NCBI RefSeq assembly: GCF_000321415.2
Contig: NC_019902.2
Span: 1,550,001-1,614,000 of the forward strand
DNA from: Thioalkalivibrio nitratireducens DSM 14787
Lineage (GTDB): Bacteria; Pseudomonadota; Gammaproteobacteria; Ectothiorhodospirales; Ectothiorhodospiraceae
Length of the DNA stretch: 64,000 nt
Direction of reading: 5' to 3'
The position numbers and the translations under genes are program-made. A model generated the notes under the pieces. That model saw only the letters and a list, made by a program, of their open reading frames with translations. It ran no database searches and was not told the DNA's origin. The stretch's first letter is position 1, and the number at the start of each line of letters is the position of its first letter. This document shows, in pieces, positions 24,521 to 33,980 of this stretch.

Positions 24521-25759
24521 TTGGCTAAGCGTCGTGTCGTGGTTACAGGTCTCGGGATCGTCTCCCCGGTGGGTTCCACTGTGGAAACGGCCTGGGCAAA
24601 TATCGTCGCCGGCAAGAGCGGGATCACGCCGATTGATGTCTTCGACGCCTCGGAAATGCCGGTCCGGATCTCCGGAGCGGTACGGGACTTCAATGCCGAC
24701 GATTACGTGCCCACGAAGGACCAGAAGAAAATGGACACCTTCGTGCTCTACGGTCTCGCCGCGGGCCTGCAGGCGCTGGAGGACTCGGGCCTGGACGTGA
24801 CCGACGCGAACGCCGATCGCATCGGGGTCGCGATCGGATCCGGCATCGGCGGTCTGCCGTACATCGAGCGCTCCTACGGGGCCTACCTGAAGGGGGGGGC
24901 GCGAAAGATCTCCCCGTTCTTCGTGCCCAGCGCGATCATCAACATGGTTGCGGGGAACCTGTCGATCATGCGGGGCCTGAAAGGGCCGAACATCTCCATC
25001 GTCTCGGCCTGCGCCACCGGCACCCACAACATCGGGGATGCGGCACGGATGATCGCCTATGGCGACGTCGACGCGATGCTGGCCGGCGGCGCCGAGATGG
25101 CCACCACTCCGCTGGGAATCGGCGGCTTCGCCGCTGCCCGCGCGCTGTCGACCCGCAACGATGATCCGGCGCGTGCCTCGCGCCCGTGGGACCGCGATCG
25201 CGACGGGTTCGTGCTCAGCGACGGGGCCGGCGTGCTGATGCTGGAAGAGTACGAACACGCCAGGGCGCGCGGTGCGCGTATCTACTGTGAACTCGCAGGC
25301 TTCGCCTGGAACTCCGATGCCTACCACATGACGCAGCCGTCCCAGGGGGGGGAAGGTGCGGCCGACTGCATGCTGAAGGCGTTGCAGGACGCCGGCATGA
25401 ACGCGGACGAGGTCGGATACATCAATGCCCACGGAACCTCGACGCCGGCCGGCGATCTGGCGGAGACCCTCGCGGTGAAACGCGCGCTGGGCGACCACGC
25501 GCAGCGGGTGCTGGTGAACTCCACCAAGTCGATGACCGGCCACCTGCTGGGCGCTGCGGGCGGCATCGAGGCATTGTTCTGCGCGCTGGCGCTGCATCAG
25601 AAAGTGTCGCCCCCGACCATCAACCTGGACCATCCCGGCGAGGGCTGCGACCTCGACTACGTGGCCCATGAGGCCCGGGACATGGATGCGCGGGTCGCGC
25701 TGTCGAACTCCTTCGGCTTCGGCGGGACGAACGGCACCCTGGTGTTCCGCACCCTGTAG
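24521..25759 (+). CDS. fabF: 3-oxoacyl-ACP synthase II
   Basis: Condensing enzyme that elongates acyl-ACP with malonyl-ACP. The 412-residue protein has the Cys-His-His triad: Cys164 in SACATGTHN, His in [11 protein letters not shown] and His in [11 protein letters not shown]. Translation starts at a TTG (24521), chosen because it gives the normal N-terminus [15 protein letters not shown] and has GAGGGAGA upstream; no ATG fits. A TTG start may lower its expression relative to acpP. Confidence 0.96.
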   Translation: MAKRRVVVTGLGIVSPVGSTVETAWANIVAGKSGITPIDVFDASEMPVRISGAVRDFNADDYVPTKDQKKMDTFVLYGLAAGLQALEDSGLDVTDANADRIGVAIGSGIGGLPYIERSYGAYLKGGARKISPFFVPSAIINMVAGNLSIMRGLKGPNISIVSACATGTHNIGDAARMIAYGDVDAMLAGGAEMATTPLGIGGFAAARALSTRNDDPARASRPWDRDRDGFVLSDGAGVLMLEEYEHARARGARIYCELAGFAWNSDAYHMTQPSQGGEGAADCMLKALQDAGMNADEVGYINAHGTSTPAGDLAETLAVKRALGDHAQRVLVNSTKSMTGHLLGAAGGIEALFCALALHQKVSPPTINLDHPGEGCDLDYVAHEARDMDARVALSNSFGFGGTNGTLVFRTL

Positions 25760-25767
25760 CCGGGTCC

Positions 25768-27075
25768 GTGTCCGTCCGGCCGCTCGCGACGGGCGCGGAT
25801 CTCCTGGCGCTGGCCCGCAGTCATCCCCGGCGTTATCCGCATCTGCTCGATACCGCGCTGATCGGGCAGGCGCCCGCGCGCTTCTCGATCCTGTTCGCGT
25901 TCCCCGGCGCGACCCTGACCGGCGACGCGGTGCTCGAGGGCCTCGCGCGGCTGGGCCCGTTCGACGAGATGCGCAGGCCGCAGCCCGCCCCCGGGCTTCC
26001 GTTCGCGGGCGGTTGGTTCGTCTACCTTGGGTATGAACTGGCCTGGTCGATCGAACCGTCGCTGGGCGCCTGCACGCCCGATCCCTGGCTGCCCAGTGCG
26101 GTGCTGACCCGTTTCCCGGCAGCGCTGATCCTGGACCATTGGCAGCGCCGGAGCTACTTCGTCGACGAGGACGACGATCCACAGCGCTGGGAGCAGGTGC
26201 GTTCCGACCTGGCGGACCTGCGCGACCGGAGCCCTGCGGAACTGCCCCCGCTGCAGGTCGACGAGGACGATCCGGAACAGTATCGGCGGGCGGTGCGGCG
26301 TGCCCTGCGCTACATTCGGGATGGTGACTGCTTCCAGGCCAACCTGTCCCGCGAATGGCGGATCCGATCGCCCACGCCATGGGATACCGCGGATCTGTAC
26401 GAGCGGCTTCGGCGGGCCAACCCGGCGCCCTTCGCCGCGTGGCTGCGCCTCCCCGGGGCCGAGATCCTCAGTTCGTCGCCGGAGCGCCTGGTCGGGGTGC
26501 GGCACGGCGTGGCGGAAGCCCGTCCCATCGCCGGCACCCGCCGCAGGGATGCCGACGCGACGAAGGACGATGCGCTGTCGAATGATCTCAAGGTCAATCG
26601 CAAGGAAATCGCGGAGCACGTGATGCTGGTGGATCTCGAGAGGAATGATCTCGGACGGGTCGCGGTTCCGGGCAGCGTGCGCGTGCCGGAGTTCATGACC
26701 ATCGAGAGCTACCGGCGGGTTCACCACATCGTGTCGTCGGTTCAGGGGCGGTTGCGGCCGGGATCGACTCCGGCCGATCTGGTGCGGGCCTGCTTTCCCG
26801 GTGGCACCATCACCGGCTGTCCGAAAATCCGCAGTATGCAGATCATCCGGGAACTCGAGCAGGGAGCGCCGCGGGGAGCGTATACCGGGTCCTGTGGGTA
26901 CATCAGCCGGCACGGATGGATGGATACCAATATCCTGATCCGCACGCTGGTGGTGCGGGGCCATGCACTGCGTTTCCGCACCGGAGCCGGAATCGTCGCC
27001 GATTCCGATCCCGAGGCGGAACTGCAGGAAACGCGGCACAAGGCCCAGGGTTTGCTGGACGCACTGACATCATGA
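25768..27075 (+). CDS. pabB: Aminodeoxychorismate synthase component I
   Basis: Makes 4-amino-4-deoxychorismate from chorismate for folate synthesis. The 435-residue protein has the chorismate-binding C-terminal domain: PIAGTRRR, DLERNDLGRV, FPGGTITGCPK and GAGIVADSDPEAELQET. E. coli PabB has a lysine in PIKGT that attacks chorismate; here the position is alanine, as in anthranilate synthase and a subset of PabBs. The name rests on the adjoining pabC, whose ATG overlaps this stop (ATGA). A salicylate or anthranilate synthase role is less likely given the operon. The start is GTG at 25768, eight bases after fabF. Confidence 0.88.
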   Translation: MSVRPLATGADLLALARSHPRRYPHLLDTALIGQAPARFSILFAFPGATLTGDAVLEGLARLGPFDEMRRPQPAPGLPFAGGWFVYLGYELAWSIEPSLGACTPDPWLPSAVLTRFPAALILDHWQRRSYFVDEDDDPQRWEQVRSDLADLRDRSPAELPPLQVDEDDPEQYRRAVRRALRYIRDGDCFQANLSREWRIRSPTPWDTADLYERLRRANPAPFAAWLRLPGAEILSSSPERLVGVRHGVAEARPIAGTRRRDADATKDDALSNDLKVNRKEIAEHVMLVDLERNDLGRVAVPGSVRVPEFMTIESYRRVHHIVSSVQGRLRPGSTPADLVRACFPGGTITGCPKIRSMQIIRELEQGAPRGAYTGSCGYISRHGWMDTNILIRTLVVRGHALRFRTGAGIVADSDPEAELQETRHKAQGLLDALTS

Positions 27076-27893
27076 CGATTCTGGTCAACGGCGAGGAGGG
27101 GAACCGGATCGACGCCCGGGACCGGGGACTGCAGTTCGGTGACGGCGTGTTCGAGACCCTGCGTCTGCACGGTGGCGTGCCTCAGTTGTGGAGTCGGCAC
27201 TGGGAACGCCTCTGCCTCGGGCTCGATCGGCTCGGAATTCCGCGAGTGCCGGAGCGTGCCTGCCTGGACGACCTGTCCCGGGTCGCCGCGGCTCCCCTGA
27301 GCTTGGCCAAGCTGATCGTCACGCGCGGGGTGGGTCCCCGCGGCTACGCGGTGCCGGCCCGGGTCCACCCGACCCGGATCGTGATCGGGGGTGACGCACT
27401 GTCCGGTGAACATGACCGGCCATGGCTGCATATCGGCGTCTGCGGGACGCGGACGGGCCACAACCCGCTGCCCGGGTGCAAACACCTGAACCGGATCGAG
27501 AATATCCTGGCGCGCATGGAGTGGGGCCCCGACTGGGACGAAGGCGTGATGCTGGACCGAAACGACCACGTCGTCTCCGGAACCCAGGGGAATCTGCTAC
27601 TGCTCGAAGGGCGAACGCTGGTTGCCCCGACGGTGCAGGAGTTCGGGATCGCCGGTACCCGCCGCGCGTGGGTGATGGAACGGGCTGCGCGTGCAGGCCT
27701 GCAGGTGCACGAGGCGCGGGTCGGCCTGCGCCGCGCGCGGGATGCCGACGCCGTGTTCCTCAGCAACAGCCGGATCGGCCTGCGGCCGGCCCGCTGGGTC
27801 GGGGATCATGCTACCCTCGCGGATCCGGCCGACGGGTCGGAATCGATGGCGCTGATGCTCGAGATTGGACACGAACTCAATGAGATGGCTTAG
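27072..27893 (+). CDS. pabC: Aminodeoxychorismate lyase
   Basis: PLP enzyme that releases p-aminobenzoate and pyruvate from aminodeoxychorismate. The 273-residue fold-type IV protein carries the PLP lysine Lys137 (GCKHLNRIEN) and the phosphate-binding EFGIAGTRRAWV. Translationally coupled to pabB by overlap; its end overlaps mltG by 14 bases. Fold type IV relatives include branched-chain and D-amino-acid aminotransferases, but the context settles the assignment. Confidence 0.93.
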   Translation: MTILVNGEEGNRIDARDRGLQFGDGVFETLRLHGGVPQLWSRHWERLCLGLDRLGIPRVPERACLDDLSRVAAAPLSLAKLIVTRGVGPRGYAVPARVHPTRIVIGGDALSGEHDRPWLHIGVCGTRTGHNPLPGCKHLNRIENILARMEWGPDWDEGVMLDRNDHVVSGTQGNLLLLEGRTLVAPTVQEFGIAGTRRAWVMERAARAGLQVHEARVGLRRARDADAVFLSNSRIGLRPARWVGDHATLADPADGSESMALMLEIGHELNEMA

Positions 27894-28908
27894 CCTCTTC
27901 ACGCTTTTTCTGCTGATTGCCGCGACGCTGGCCGGGGCACATCTGGTCACGCTTTATCACCAGCAGATGACGGCACCGCTCGATCTGGAGCAGGCCGAGG
28001 TTCTGCTGGTGGAGCCCGGCCAGGGCTTTCGCCAGATCGTCGGCGAGATGGAGGCCCGTGGCTGGGTCCGGTATCCCTGGATGGTCGAGATCCATGCGCG
28101 CCGGGCAGGGGTCGCGGACCGGCTCCAGGCGGGCGAATACGAGATCCTTCCCGGGCTGACGGTGACGGCGGTGCTCGACCGGATGGTGCGCGGCCAGGTC
28201 ATCCGGCATCGGCTGACGGTTCCCGAGGGGTGGACCGCACGGCAGTTCTTCGACGCTGTTCAAGGCCACCCGGCACTGCGGCCGTTGCCGGAGGGGACCG
28301 ATCTGGGCGCGCTGATGGCCGATCTGGGTCGGCCGGGCCAGCATCCGGAAGGCTGGTTTCTTCCCGACACGTACCTGTTCAGCCGCGACACCCCGGGGCA
28401 GCAGATCCTCCGGCAGGCGCACGAAGGTCTGACCCAGGTGCTGGATCAGGCTTGGCAAAACCGCATGGAGGATCATCCGGTCGAGTCGCCCTACGAACTG
28501 CTGATCCTGGCGTCGATCATCGAAAAAGAGACCGGGCAGCCCCAGGAGCGCGGCCTGGTGGCCGGCGTGTTCGTGAACCGCCTGCGCCAGGGCATGCGCC
28601 TGCAGACGGACCCGACCCTGCTCTATGCGCTGGAACCGGGGGAGACCCGGCTCACCCGCGCCGAGTTGCGGCGGGACCATCCGTATAACACCTACACCCG
28701 CGACGGCCTTCCACCCACTCCGATCGCGCTGCCGGGGAAGGCCTCGATCCTGGCCGCCGCACGGCCGACCGAGACCGACGCCCGGTTCTTCGTGTCGCGC
28801 AACGACGGCACCCATGAGTTCTCGCAGACCTACGCCGAACATCGCGCGGCGGTCATCCGGTACCAGCTCGGCGGTGACGCCAGCCGCTATGGCGGGGGGC
28901 AACGGTGA
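27880..28908 (+). CDS. mltG: Endolytic murein transglycosylase MltG
   Basis: Inner-membrane enzyme that cuts nascent glycan strands and helps set their length. The 342-residue protein has an N-terminal membrane helix (about 4-22), a LysM-like region (40-110) and the YceG catalytic domain with Glu215 in LASIIEKET, followed by [10 protein letters not shown] and [17 protein letters not shown] at 27880 places the helix right at the N-terminus; a TTG at 27865 is an alternative. It overlaps pabC and its stop overlaps the tmk start (GTGA). Confidence 0.95.
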   Translation: MRWLSLFTLFLLIAATLAGAHLVTLYHQQMTAPLDLEQAEVLLVEPGQGFRQIVGEMEARGWVRYPWMVEIHARRAGVADRLQAGEYEILPGLTVTAVLDRMVRGQVIRHRLTVPEGWTARQFFDAVQGHPALRPLPEGTDLGALMADLGRPGQHPEGWFLPDTYLFSRDTPGQQILRQAHEGLTQVLDQAWQNRMEDHPVESPYELLILASIIEKETGQPQERGLVAGVFVNRLRQGMRLQTDPTLLYALEPGETRLTRAELRRDHPYNTYTRDGLPPTPIALPGKASILAAARPTETDARFFVSRNDGTHEFSQTYAEHRAAVIRYQLGGDASRYGGGQR

Positions 28909-29546
28909 GTCGCCGTTCCGGCGGGTTCGTGGTGCTGGAGGGGATCGAGGGCGCTGGCAAGTCGACCCAGCTCGAGCGCCTCGGGCGGCGACTGGCCGCC
29001 GCAGGGGCGGAGGTTGTCCGCACCCGCGAACCCGGGGGCACCGGGGCCGGCGAGCGGATCCGGGAGCTCCTGCTGGATCCGGCCCTCGGCGATATCGCGG
29101 CCGAAACGGAACTGCTGCTGATCTTCGCCGCGCGCGCGGAACACCTGCACCGAGTCATCCGCCCGGCATTGCAACGGGGGGCCTGGGTGCTCAGCGACCG
29201 TTTCACGGACGCGAGCTTCGCCTACCAGGGGGCAGGCCGCAGGCTCGGCATGGAGCGGGTCGAAGTGCTCGAGGCCTGGCTACAGGGGGGGCTGCGGCCG
29301 GACCTGGTGCTGGTCTTCGACGTCCCCGTGCGGGTCGGGCTGGAACGAGCGCTTGCGCGCGGCAAGCGGGATCGGATCGAGGGTGAGGACGTGGCCTTCT
29401 TCGAGCGGGCCCGCGAGGCCTACCGCACGCGCGCGGGTCGCGATGCCGATCGGTACCGTCTGATCGACGGCACCCCGGACCCGGAGACGGTGGAACGGGC
29501 GGTAGAACGGATCTGGAACGACTGGCTGGCGGACCGGTCCGGCTAG
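28905..29546 (+). CDS. tmk: Thymidylate kinase
   Basis: Phosphorylates dTMP to dTDP. The 213-residue protein has the P-loop GIEGAGKST (residues 12-20), the DR(F/Y) motif in [17 protein letters not shown], and a lid region with GKRDRIE. Starts with GTG coupled to the mltG stop. The pabC-mltG-tmk-holB order is as in E. coli. Confidence 0.97.
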   Translation: MSRRSGGFVVLEGIEGAGKSTQLERLGRRLAAAGAEVVRTREPGGTGAGERIRELLLDPALGDIAAETELLLIFAARAEHLHRVIRPALQRGAWVLSDRFTDASFAYQGAGRRLGMERVEVLEAWLQGGLRPDLVLVFDVPVRVGLERALARGKRDRIEGEDVAFFERAREAYRTRAGRDADRYRLIDGTPDPETVERAVERIWNDWLADRSG

Positions 29547-29552
29547 CGCGCG

Positions 29553-30563
29553 ATGGATCCGGAGCGCCCATCGAATAATGGTTCCGGCGCGGCGTTCCCG
29601 CCCTGGCTAAAGGCCCCGCTCGGGCACCTGGCCGCGTGGACCCGGGGCGGGCGGCTGGCGTCGGGACTGCTGCTGGTCGGGCCCGAGGGAGTGGGCAAGG
29701 GTCTGCTCGCGCGCACCTTCCTGCAATGGGTGGCATGCACGGAATCCGCCGACACGAATCAGCCCTGCGGGGCCTGCAATGGCTGCCGGAGTTTCCTGGG
29801 TGGGAGCCATCCCGAAATCCTCGAGATCGTCCCGGAGGCACCGGGCAAGGAGATCCTCGTGGATGCAGTGCGGGAGGTGATCGACTTCCTGTCGCTCAGC
29901 CATGCCGGGCCGGCCAGGGTGGTGCTGATCTCCTCGGCGGAAAGCATGAACGCGAATGCCGCGAATGCCCTGCTGAAGACGCTCGAGGAGCCGCCGGCCG
30001 GCGCGACGCTGTTGCTGACCGCGACCCGCCCGGCACGCCTGCCGCCGACGATCCGCAGCCGCTGCCAGCCGCTCCGGATTCCCCACCCCGAGCACCGGCG
30101 GATGGTTGAATGGCTGAATGCGGGGGACAACGCGGAGCTCGCGGTCGACGAGGCACTTGCGGCCAGCATGAACCGACCGATGGCGGCTCGCGATCTGCTG
30201 CAGGATCCGGAGGCGATCGAGCGGTGGCAGCGCGATCGCGACGCGCTGAATGCGCTGCTGGAGAGCCGGTCACCGTTTCCGGTGATCGACCGCTTCACCG
30301 CCTGTGAGCCGGGTTCGCTGGTTCCACGCCTGCAGTGCCTGTTGGTGTCGGCCCAGCGCTGGCTGGTCACCGAGGAAGCGGATGCCTTCGGCCGTCTGTT
30401 CGACCCCGCCCAGCTGGCCGCGTTCGCGCAGGCGCACGGCCTGCGTGGTCTGGCGCGCCTGCTGCAGAGTTCACAGCGATGGCACCGGGAGATGGCGGCC
30501 GCCCTGAATCCGCAGCTGCGCTGCGAGGAGATCGTGCTCGCCTTGCATGGCCGCACGGCCTGA
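29553..30563 (+). CDS. holB: DNA polymerase III delta' subunit
   Basis: Part of the clamp loader. The 336-residue protein has a P-loop-like GPEGVGKG at 43-50, a zinc module with Cys62, Cys72, Cys75 and Cys78 (PCGACNGC), and the sensor region NALLKTLEEPP. Begins six bases after tmk. Confidence 0.95.
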   Translation: MDPERPSNNGSGAAFPPWLKAPLGHLAAWTRGGRLASGLLLVGPEGVGKGLLARTFLQWVACTESADTNQPCGACNGCRSFLGGSHPEILEIVPEAPGKEILVDAVREVIDFLSLSHAGPARVVLISSAESMNANAANALLKTLEEPPAGATLLLTATRPARLPPTIRSRCQPLRIPHPEHRRMVEWLNAGDNAELAVDEALAASMNRPMAARDLLQDPEAIERWQRDRDALNALLESRSPFPVIDRFTACEPGSLVPRLQCLLVSAQRWLVTEEADAFGRLFDPAQLAAFAQAHGLRGLARLLQSSQRWHREMAAALNPQLRCEEIVLALHGRTA

Positions 30564-30579
30564 GCGCCCGATGCGCATG

Positions 30580-30609
30580 TTGGCGAGCCGGGTAAAAAAC
30601 GATGATAAT
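30580..30609 (+). promoter_or_regulatory. Probable sigma-70 promoter of pilZ
   Basis: TTGGCG at 30580-30585 and GATAAT at 30604-30609 with an 18-base spacer, about 90 bases before the pilZ start. This suggests pilZ can be expressed apart from the upstream operon. Confidence 0.55.
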
Positions 30610-30699
30610 GGCGTTATTTCCTCCCGCTTCGGAGCAATGGCGAGTGGCGCCAGGCACCTGTACAGTGTTTGAAGCCCGGATCCGGTGGAGTGCTGCGGC

Positions 30700-31047
30700 A
30701 TGAGCACACCGACCGGGGGCCGGATTCTGACGCTCGCAATACGCGACAAGTCGGCGCTGTTTGCGGCCTACATGCCATTCCTGACCAATGGCGGTCTGTT
30801 CATTCCAACGGACAAGTCGTTCCGGCTCGGTGACGAGATCTTCGTGCTTCTGAGTCTGCTGGATGAACCCGAGCGCATCCCGGTTCCCTGCCAGGTCGTC
30901 TGGATCACGCCGGCGCGTGCCCAGGGCAACCGCGTGCGCGGCATCGGTGTGCAGTTCAGCAGCAGCGACAAGGGTGCGACCCGGCGCCTGATCGAGACCC
31001 ACCTCGGCGGTATGCTCCAGTCGACGGGGCGCACGCACACGCTCTAG
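30700..31047 (+). CDS. pilZ: Type IV pilus PilZ-domain protein
   Basis: A 115-residue single PilZ domain (LTLAIRDKSALFAAYMPFL, GGLFIPT, VCQVVWITP-like core, GIGVQF). The family member downstream of holB is the original PilZ, needed for type IV pilus biogenesis; it lacks the RxxxR c-di-GMP motif, and I see none at the N-terminus here. ATG at 30700 is preferred over 30685 because GGTGGAG precedes it. The usual next gene, tatD, is absent; instead a convergent gene follows. Confidence 0.9.
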   Translation: MSTPTGGRILTLAIRDKSALFAAYMPFLTNGGLFIPTDKSFRLGDEIFVLLSLLDEPERIPVPCQVVWITPARAQGNRVRGIGVQFSSSDKGATRRLIETHLGGMLQSTGRTHTL

Positions 31048-31149
31048 CGACTCGCTAGCGATTGGGCCAGGCGAGACGTTCGCATCACCCGATCGCGGCG
31101 CCAGCCGCACACCGTATCCCTACCGCTCACACGGCCACGCGGCCGCGGC

Positions 31150-32262
31150 TCAGCAGTGGTCGGCCACCCGTGCCAAGGCCTCGTCGAGCGCCGTGGGGGA
31201 CAGGTAGAAATGCGGCGAGAAACGGATTCCGCCGCCCCGTTGCGCGCAGAGCACACCCATTTCCTGCAGATGCTGGAACAGGAGCTCCGCGCTTCCGTGT
31301 GCGGGGAAGAACGTCAGGATGCCCGCATGCCGGTCGACCGGGGTCAGCACCCGGCAACCGAGGACCGTGAGTCCCTCGTACAGGTGCTGCCAATGCGCGT
31401 CGATCTGCTGCGCAATGCGCTCGAGCCCGGTGTCCAGCAGCAGCGACAAGCTGGCGTGCACGGCGTGGATCCCAAGCAGATTCGGACTGCCGGGTTCAAA
31501 GCGTCTCGCACCCGCTGCGGGTGTCAGCTCGTAGGTGATGAAGTCGCCCGAATCCGCCAACATGTGCCACCCGAATTCCTGCAACCGCAGATGGTCCCGG
31601 ATCTCCGGCCGCACGTAGAATAGCGCGATCCCCTCCGGTGCCAGCAGCCACTTGTGGGCGTCGGCCATCACGAAATCTGCATGCACGGCGTGGGCATCGA
31701 AGGGCAACGCACCCAGGTGCTGGATCGCGTCGACGCAGAACAGGATGTCGCGGCGCCGCAGATCCGTGCCCAGGCGCTCGATGTCCAGGCGCAAACCGCT
31801 GGCGAACTGCACCGCGCTGCAGGAAAGCAGCGCGGTATTGCGGTCACACGCCGCCAGCAACGCCACTTCGGGGCTTGGGTGGCTGTCCAGTGCAACCTCG
31901 CGCACCTCGAGCCCGAACCGCTCCGCGGCCATCAGCCAGACGATCCGGTTAGACGGGAACTCGCCCTTCGGGATCACGACATTCGCGTGCCGCGGCCAGT
32001 CCAGCCCGAAAGCGACCATCGACAGGGCCTCCGAGGTGTTCTTCACGAACGCGATGTCGTCGGCCGCCGTGGCACCGATCAGGCGCCGGCCCAGCTCCCG
32101 GGCTTGCTGCTGGACTTTCATCCAGGAGGCGTACTTCTGCGAACCCTGGACGAGATTCTCGTGCGCGAACGCGCTGACCGCGTCGGCCGTGCGCCGGGGC
32201 CAGGGGCCCACGGCCGCGTGGTTCAGATGGATGATGTCCTGATGGGGGAATTCGGGGTGCAT
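31150..32262 (-). CDS. Class V aminotransferase (cysteine desulfurase/CsdA-like fold)
   Basis: A 370-residue PLP protein. LNHAAVGPWPRRTADAV at the N-terminus and DAHKWLLAPEGIALFYVRP with PLP Lys204 define the class V fold; CVDAIQHLGAL holds the Asp and Gln that contact the cofactor. The loop that carries the catalytic cysteine in group I desulfurases is not apparent. Relatives are annotated variously as isopenicillin-epimerase-like, selenocysteine lyase or kynureninase-like. The substrate is unknown. ATG at 32262 with GGAG upstream is chosen over a more distal in-frame start at 32388. Convergent with pilZ. Confidence 0.85.
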   Translation of the reverse strand: MHPEFPHQDIIHLNHAAVGPWPRRTADAVSAFAHENLVQGSQKYASWMKVQQQARELGRRLIGATAADDIAFVKNTSEALSMVAFGLDWPRHANVVIPKGEFPSNRIVWLMAAERFGLEVREVALDSHPSPEVALLAACDRNTALLSCSAVQFASGLRLDIERLGTDLRRRDILFCVDAIQHLGALPFDAHAVHADFVMADAHKWLLAPEGIALFYVRPEIRDHLRLQEFGWHMLADSGDFITYELTPAAGARRFEPGSPNLLGIHAVHASLSLLLDTGLERIAQQIDAHWQHLYEGLTVLGCRVLTPVDRHAGILTFFPAHGSAELLFQHLQEMGVLCAQRGGGIRFSPHFYLSPTALDEALARVADHC

Positions 32263-32508
32263 CGGCGTCTCCGCGTGTGTCCGGGCCAAGCCTGTCAGAT
32301 TTCCGGCGCCCGTCAAGCCCGTCGGGCTGGCGAGCCGGGGTTGCCCTGGGTGCCTCGGCTTGCTAGTGTGCTTCGTCTGTTCTCGCAAAACAGTTTTGCG
32401 ACCAAACGCCGTGCCCGCCCGCTCGGGGCCAGGTATGCGCTCCGGCCCGGACGCTGCTCATGGCGTAGGTGTCCCGCCTTCATCACGTCTTTCTGAAGGA
32501 GGAACTGA

Positions 32509-33873
32509 ATGAACTCAGTTCTCAAGTTCTTTCGCGACCCCGACCTCGGGACCATCGAGACGCGCGGTTTCAAGGTGTTCAACGAGCGCACCCTCGACCG
32601 TATCGATGCGATCCGGCATCTGCCCGAGGAGATACAGTTCGACATGCGGGTGGTCGCGAGCGTACTCCCGTTCCGGGTGAACGAGTACGTGATCGACGAA
32701 CTGATCGACTGGTCGCGGGTTCCGGAAGACCCGATCTTCCAGCTGACCTTTCCCCAGCGCGAAATGCTGGCCCCCGAGGCGTTCGAACGCATGGCCGAAC
32801 TGCACCGCCAGGGCGCCGACCGCGCGCAGATCTCGGCACTGGCCTGGCAGCTGCGAGAGGATCTGAACCCGCACCCGGCCGGACAGTTGGAGCTCAACCG
32901 CCCGCGGGATCCCGAAGGGTCCGTGATCGACGGTCTGCAGCACAAGTACCGGGAAACCGTGCTGTTCTTCCCCAGCCAGGGCCAGACCTGCCACAGCTAC
33001 TGCACCTTCTGTTTCCGCTGGGCGCAGTTCGTCGGCGACAAGGGACTGCGCATCGCGTCCAACCAAGTCGAGCAGCTGCTCGGATACCTGCGGGCGCACC
33101 GCAACGTCTCCGATCTGTTGATCACGGGCGGCGACCCGATGGTAATGAAGACCCGAAACCTCGCCCAGTACCTCGAACCGCTGCTGGCGCCCGAATACGA
33201 TCACGTGCAGTCGGTTCGCATCGGCACCAAGGCCCTGACCTTCTGGCCCTACCGGTTCGTGACCGACAATGACGCCGACGACCTGCTCCGGATCCTGGAA
33301 CGGATGGTGGATGCGGGCAAGAATGTCGCGATCATGGCGCATTACAACCACTGGCAGGAACTGGATACTCCGATCGCCCGCGCCGCGATCCGGCGTCTGC
33401 GCGAGACCGGGGCGACCCTGCGTGCACAGGGGCCGCTGCTCGCGAACATCAACGACGATTCGGCGGTCTGGGCGCGCCTCTGGCGCGAACAGGTGAAGCT
33501 GGGGATCCACCCGTATTACATGTTCGTGGAACGGGACACCGGCGCACGCCGTTACTTCGAGGTGCCGCTGGCGCGGGCCTGGGAGATCTACCGGGACGCG
33601 ATGCAGTCCGTTTCCGGGCTGGCACGCACCGCCCGGGGGCCGTCGATGAGTGCCGGTCCGGGCAAGGTCGAGGTCCAGGGCGTGACCGAGATCCACGGCG
33701 AGAAGGTCTTCGTGCTCCGCTTCGTGCAGGGGCGCAACCCGGACTGGGTGCAACGGCCATTTTTCGCGCGTTTCGATCCGCACGCGACCTGGCTGGACCA
33801 GCTGCGACCGGCCTTCGGCGAGTCCCGGTTCTTCTTCGAGGACGAATTCGGATCGATGAAACCGGCCGCCTGA
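32509..33873 (+). CDS. KamA-family radical SAM protein (aminomutase-like)
   Basis: A 454-residue radical SAM enzyme related to lysine 2,3-aminomutase. The [4Fe-4S] cysteines are Cys161, Cys165 and Cys168 (CHSYCTFC), followed by ITGGDPMVMK and MAHYNHWQE, both close to KamA motifs. The likely PLP lysine is Lys386 in SAGPGKVEV. The region that binds the lysine substrate differs: where KamA has QCDLSEG this protein has FVERDTGARR, and the C-terminal Gly-rich PLP loop is shorter. Mutase activity on another amino acid is possible; so is EpmB-like function, but EpmB is shorter. An osmoprotectant importer follows 107 bases downstream. Confidence 0.82.
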   Translation: MNSVLKFFRDPDLGTIETRGFKVFNERTLDRIDAIRHLPEEIQFDMRVVASVLPFRVNEYVIDELIDWSRVPEDPIFQLTFPQREMLAPEAFERMAELHRQGADRAQISALAWQLREDLNPHPAGQLELNRPRDPEGSVIDGLQHKYRETVLFFPSQGQTCHSYCTFCFRWAQFVGDKGLRIASNQVEQLLGYLRAHRNVSDLLITGGDPMVMKTRNLAQYLEPLLAPEYDHVQSVRIGTKALTFWPYRFVTDNDADDLLRILERMVDAGKNVAIMAHYNHWQELDTPIARAAIRRLRETGATLRAQGPLLANINDDSAVWARLWREQVKLGIHPYYMFVERDTGARRYFEVPLARAWEIYRDAMQSVSGLARTARGPSMSAGPGKVEVQGVTEIHGEKVFVLRFVQGRNPDWVQRPFFARFDPHATWLDQLRPAFGESRFFFEDEFGSMKPAA

Positions 33874-33980
33874 ATCGAACCGGGTGCCCGTGCGGTCATT
33901 CGGGAGCGTGACTGCGGGCAACCCGCCGGCCGTGGCACACGGGTTTTGCCGGCACTGCCGGCTGGAGGGAGACGGTCATC

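Noticed and set aside
32509-33873. Straight annotation as lysine 2,3-aminomutase
   Set aside because: Fe-S and PLP sites are present, but the segments that hold the lysine substrate in KamA are changed, so the substrate should be left open.
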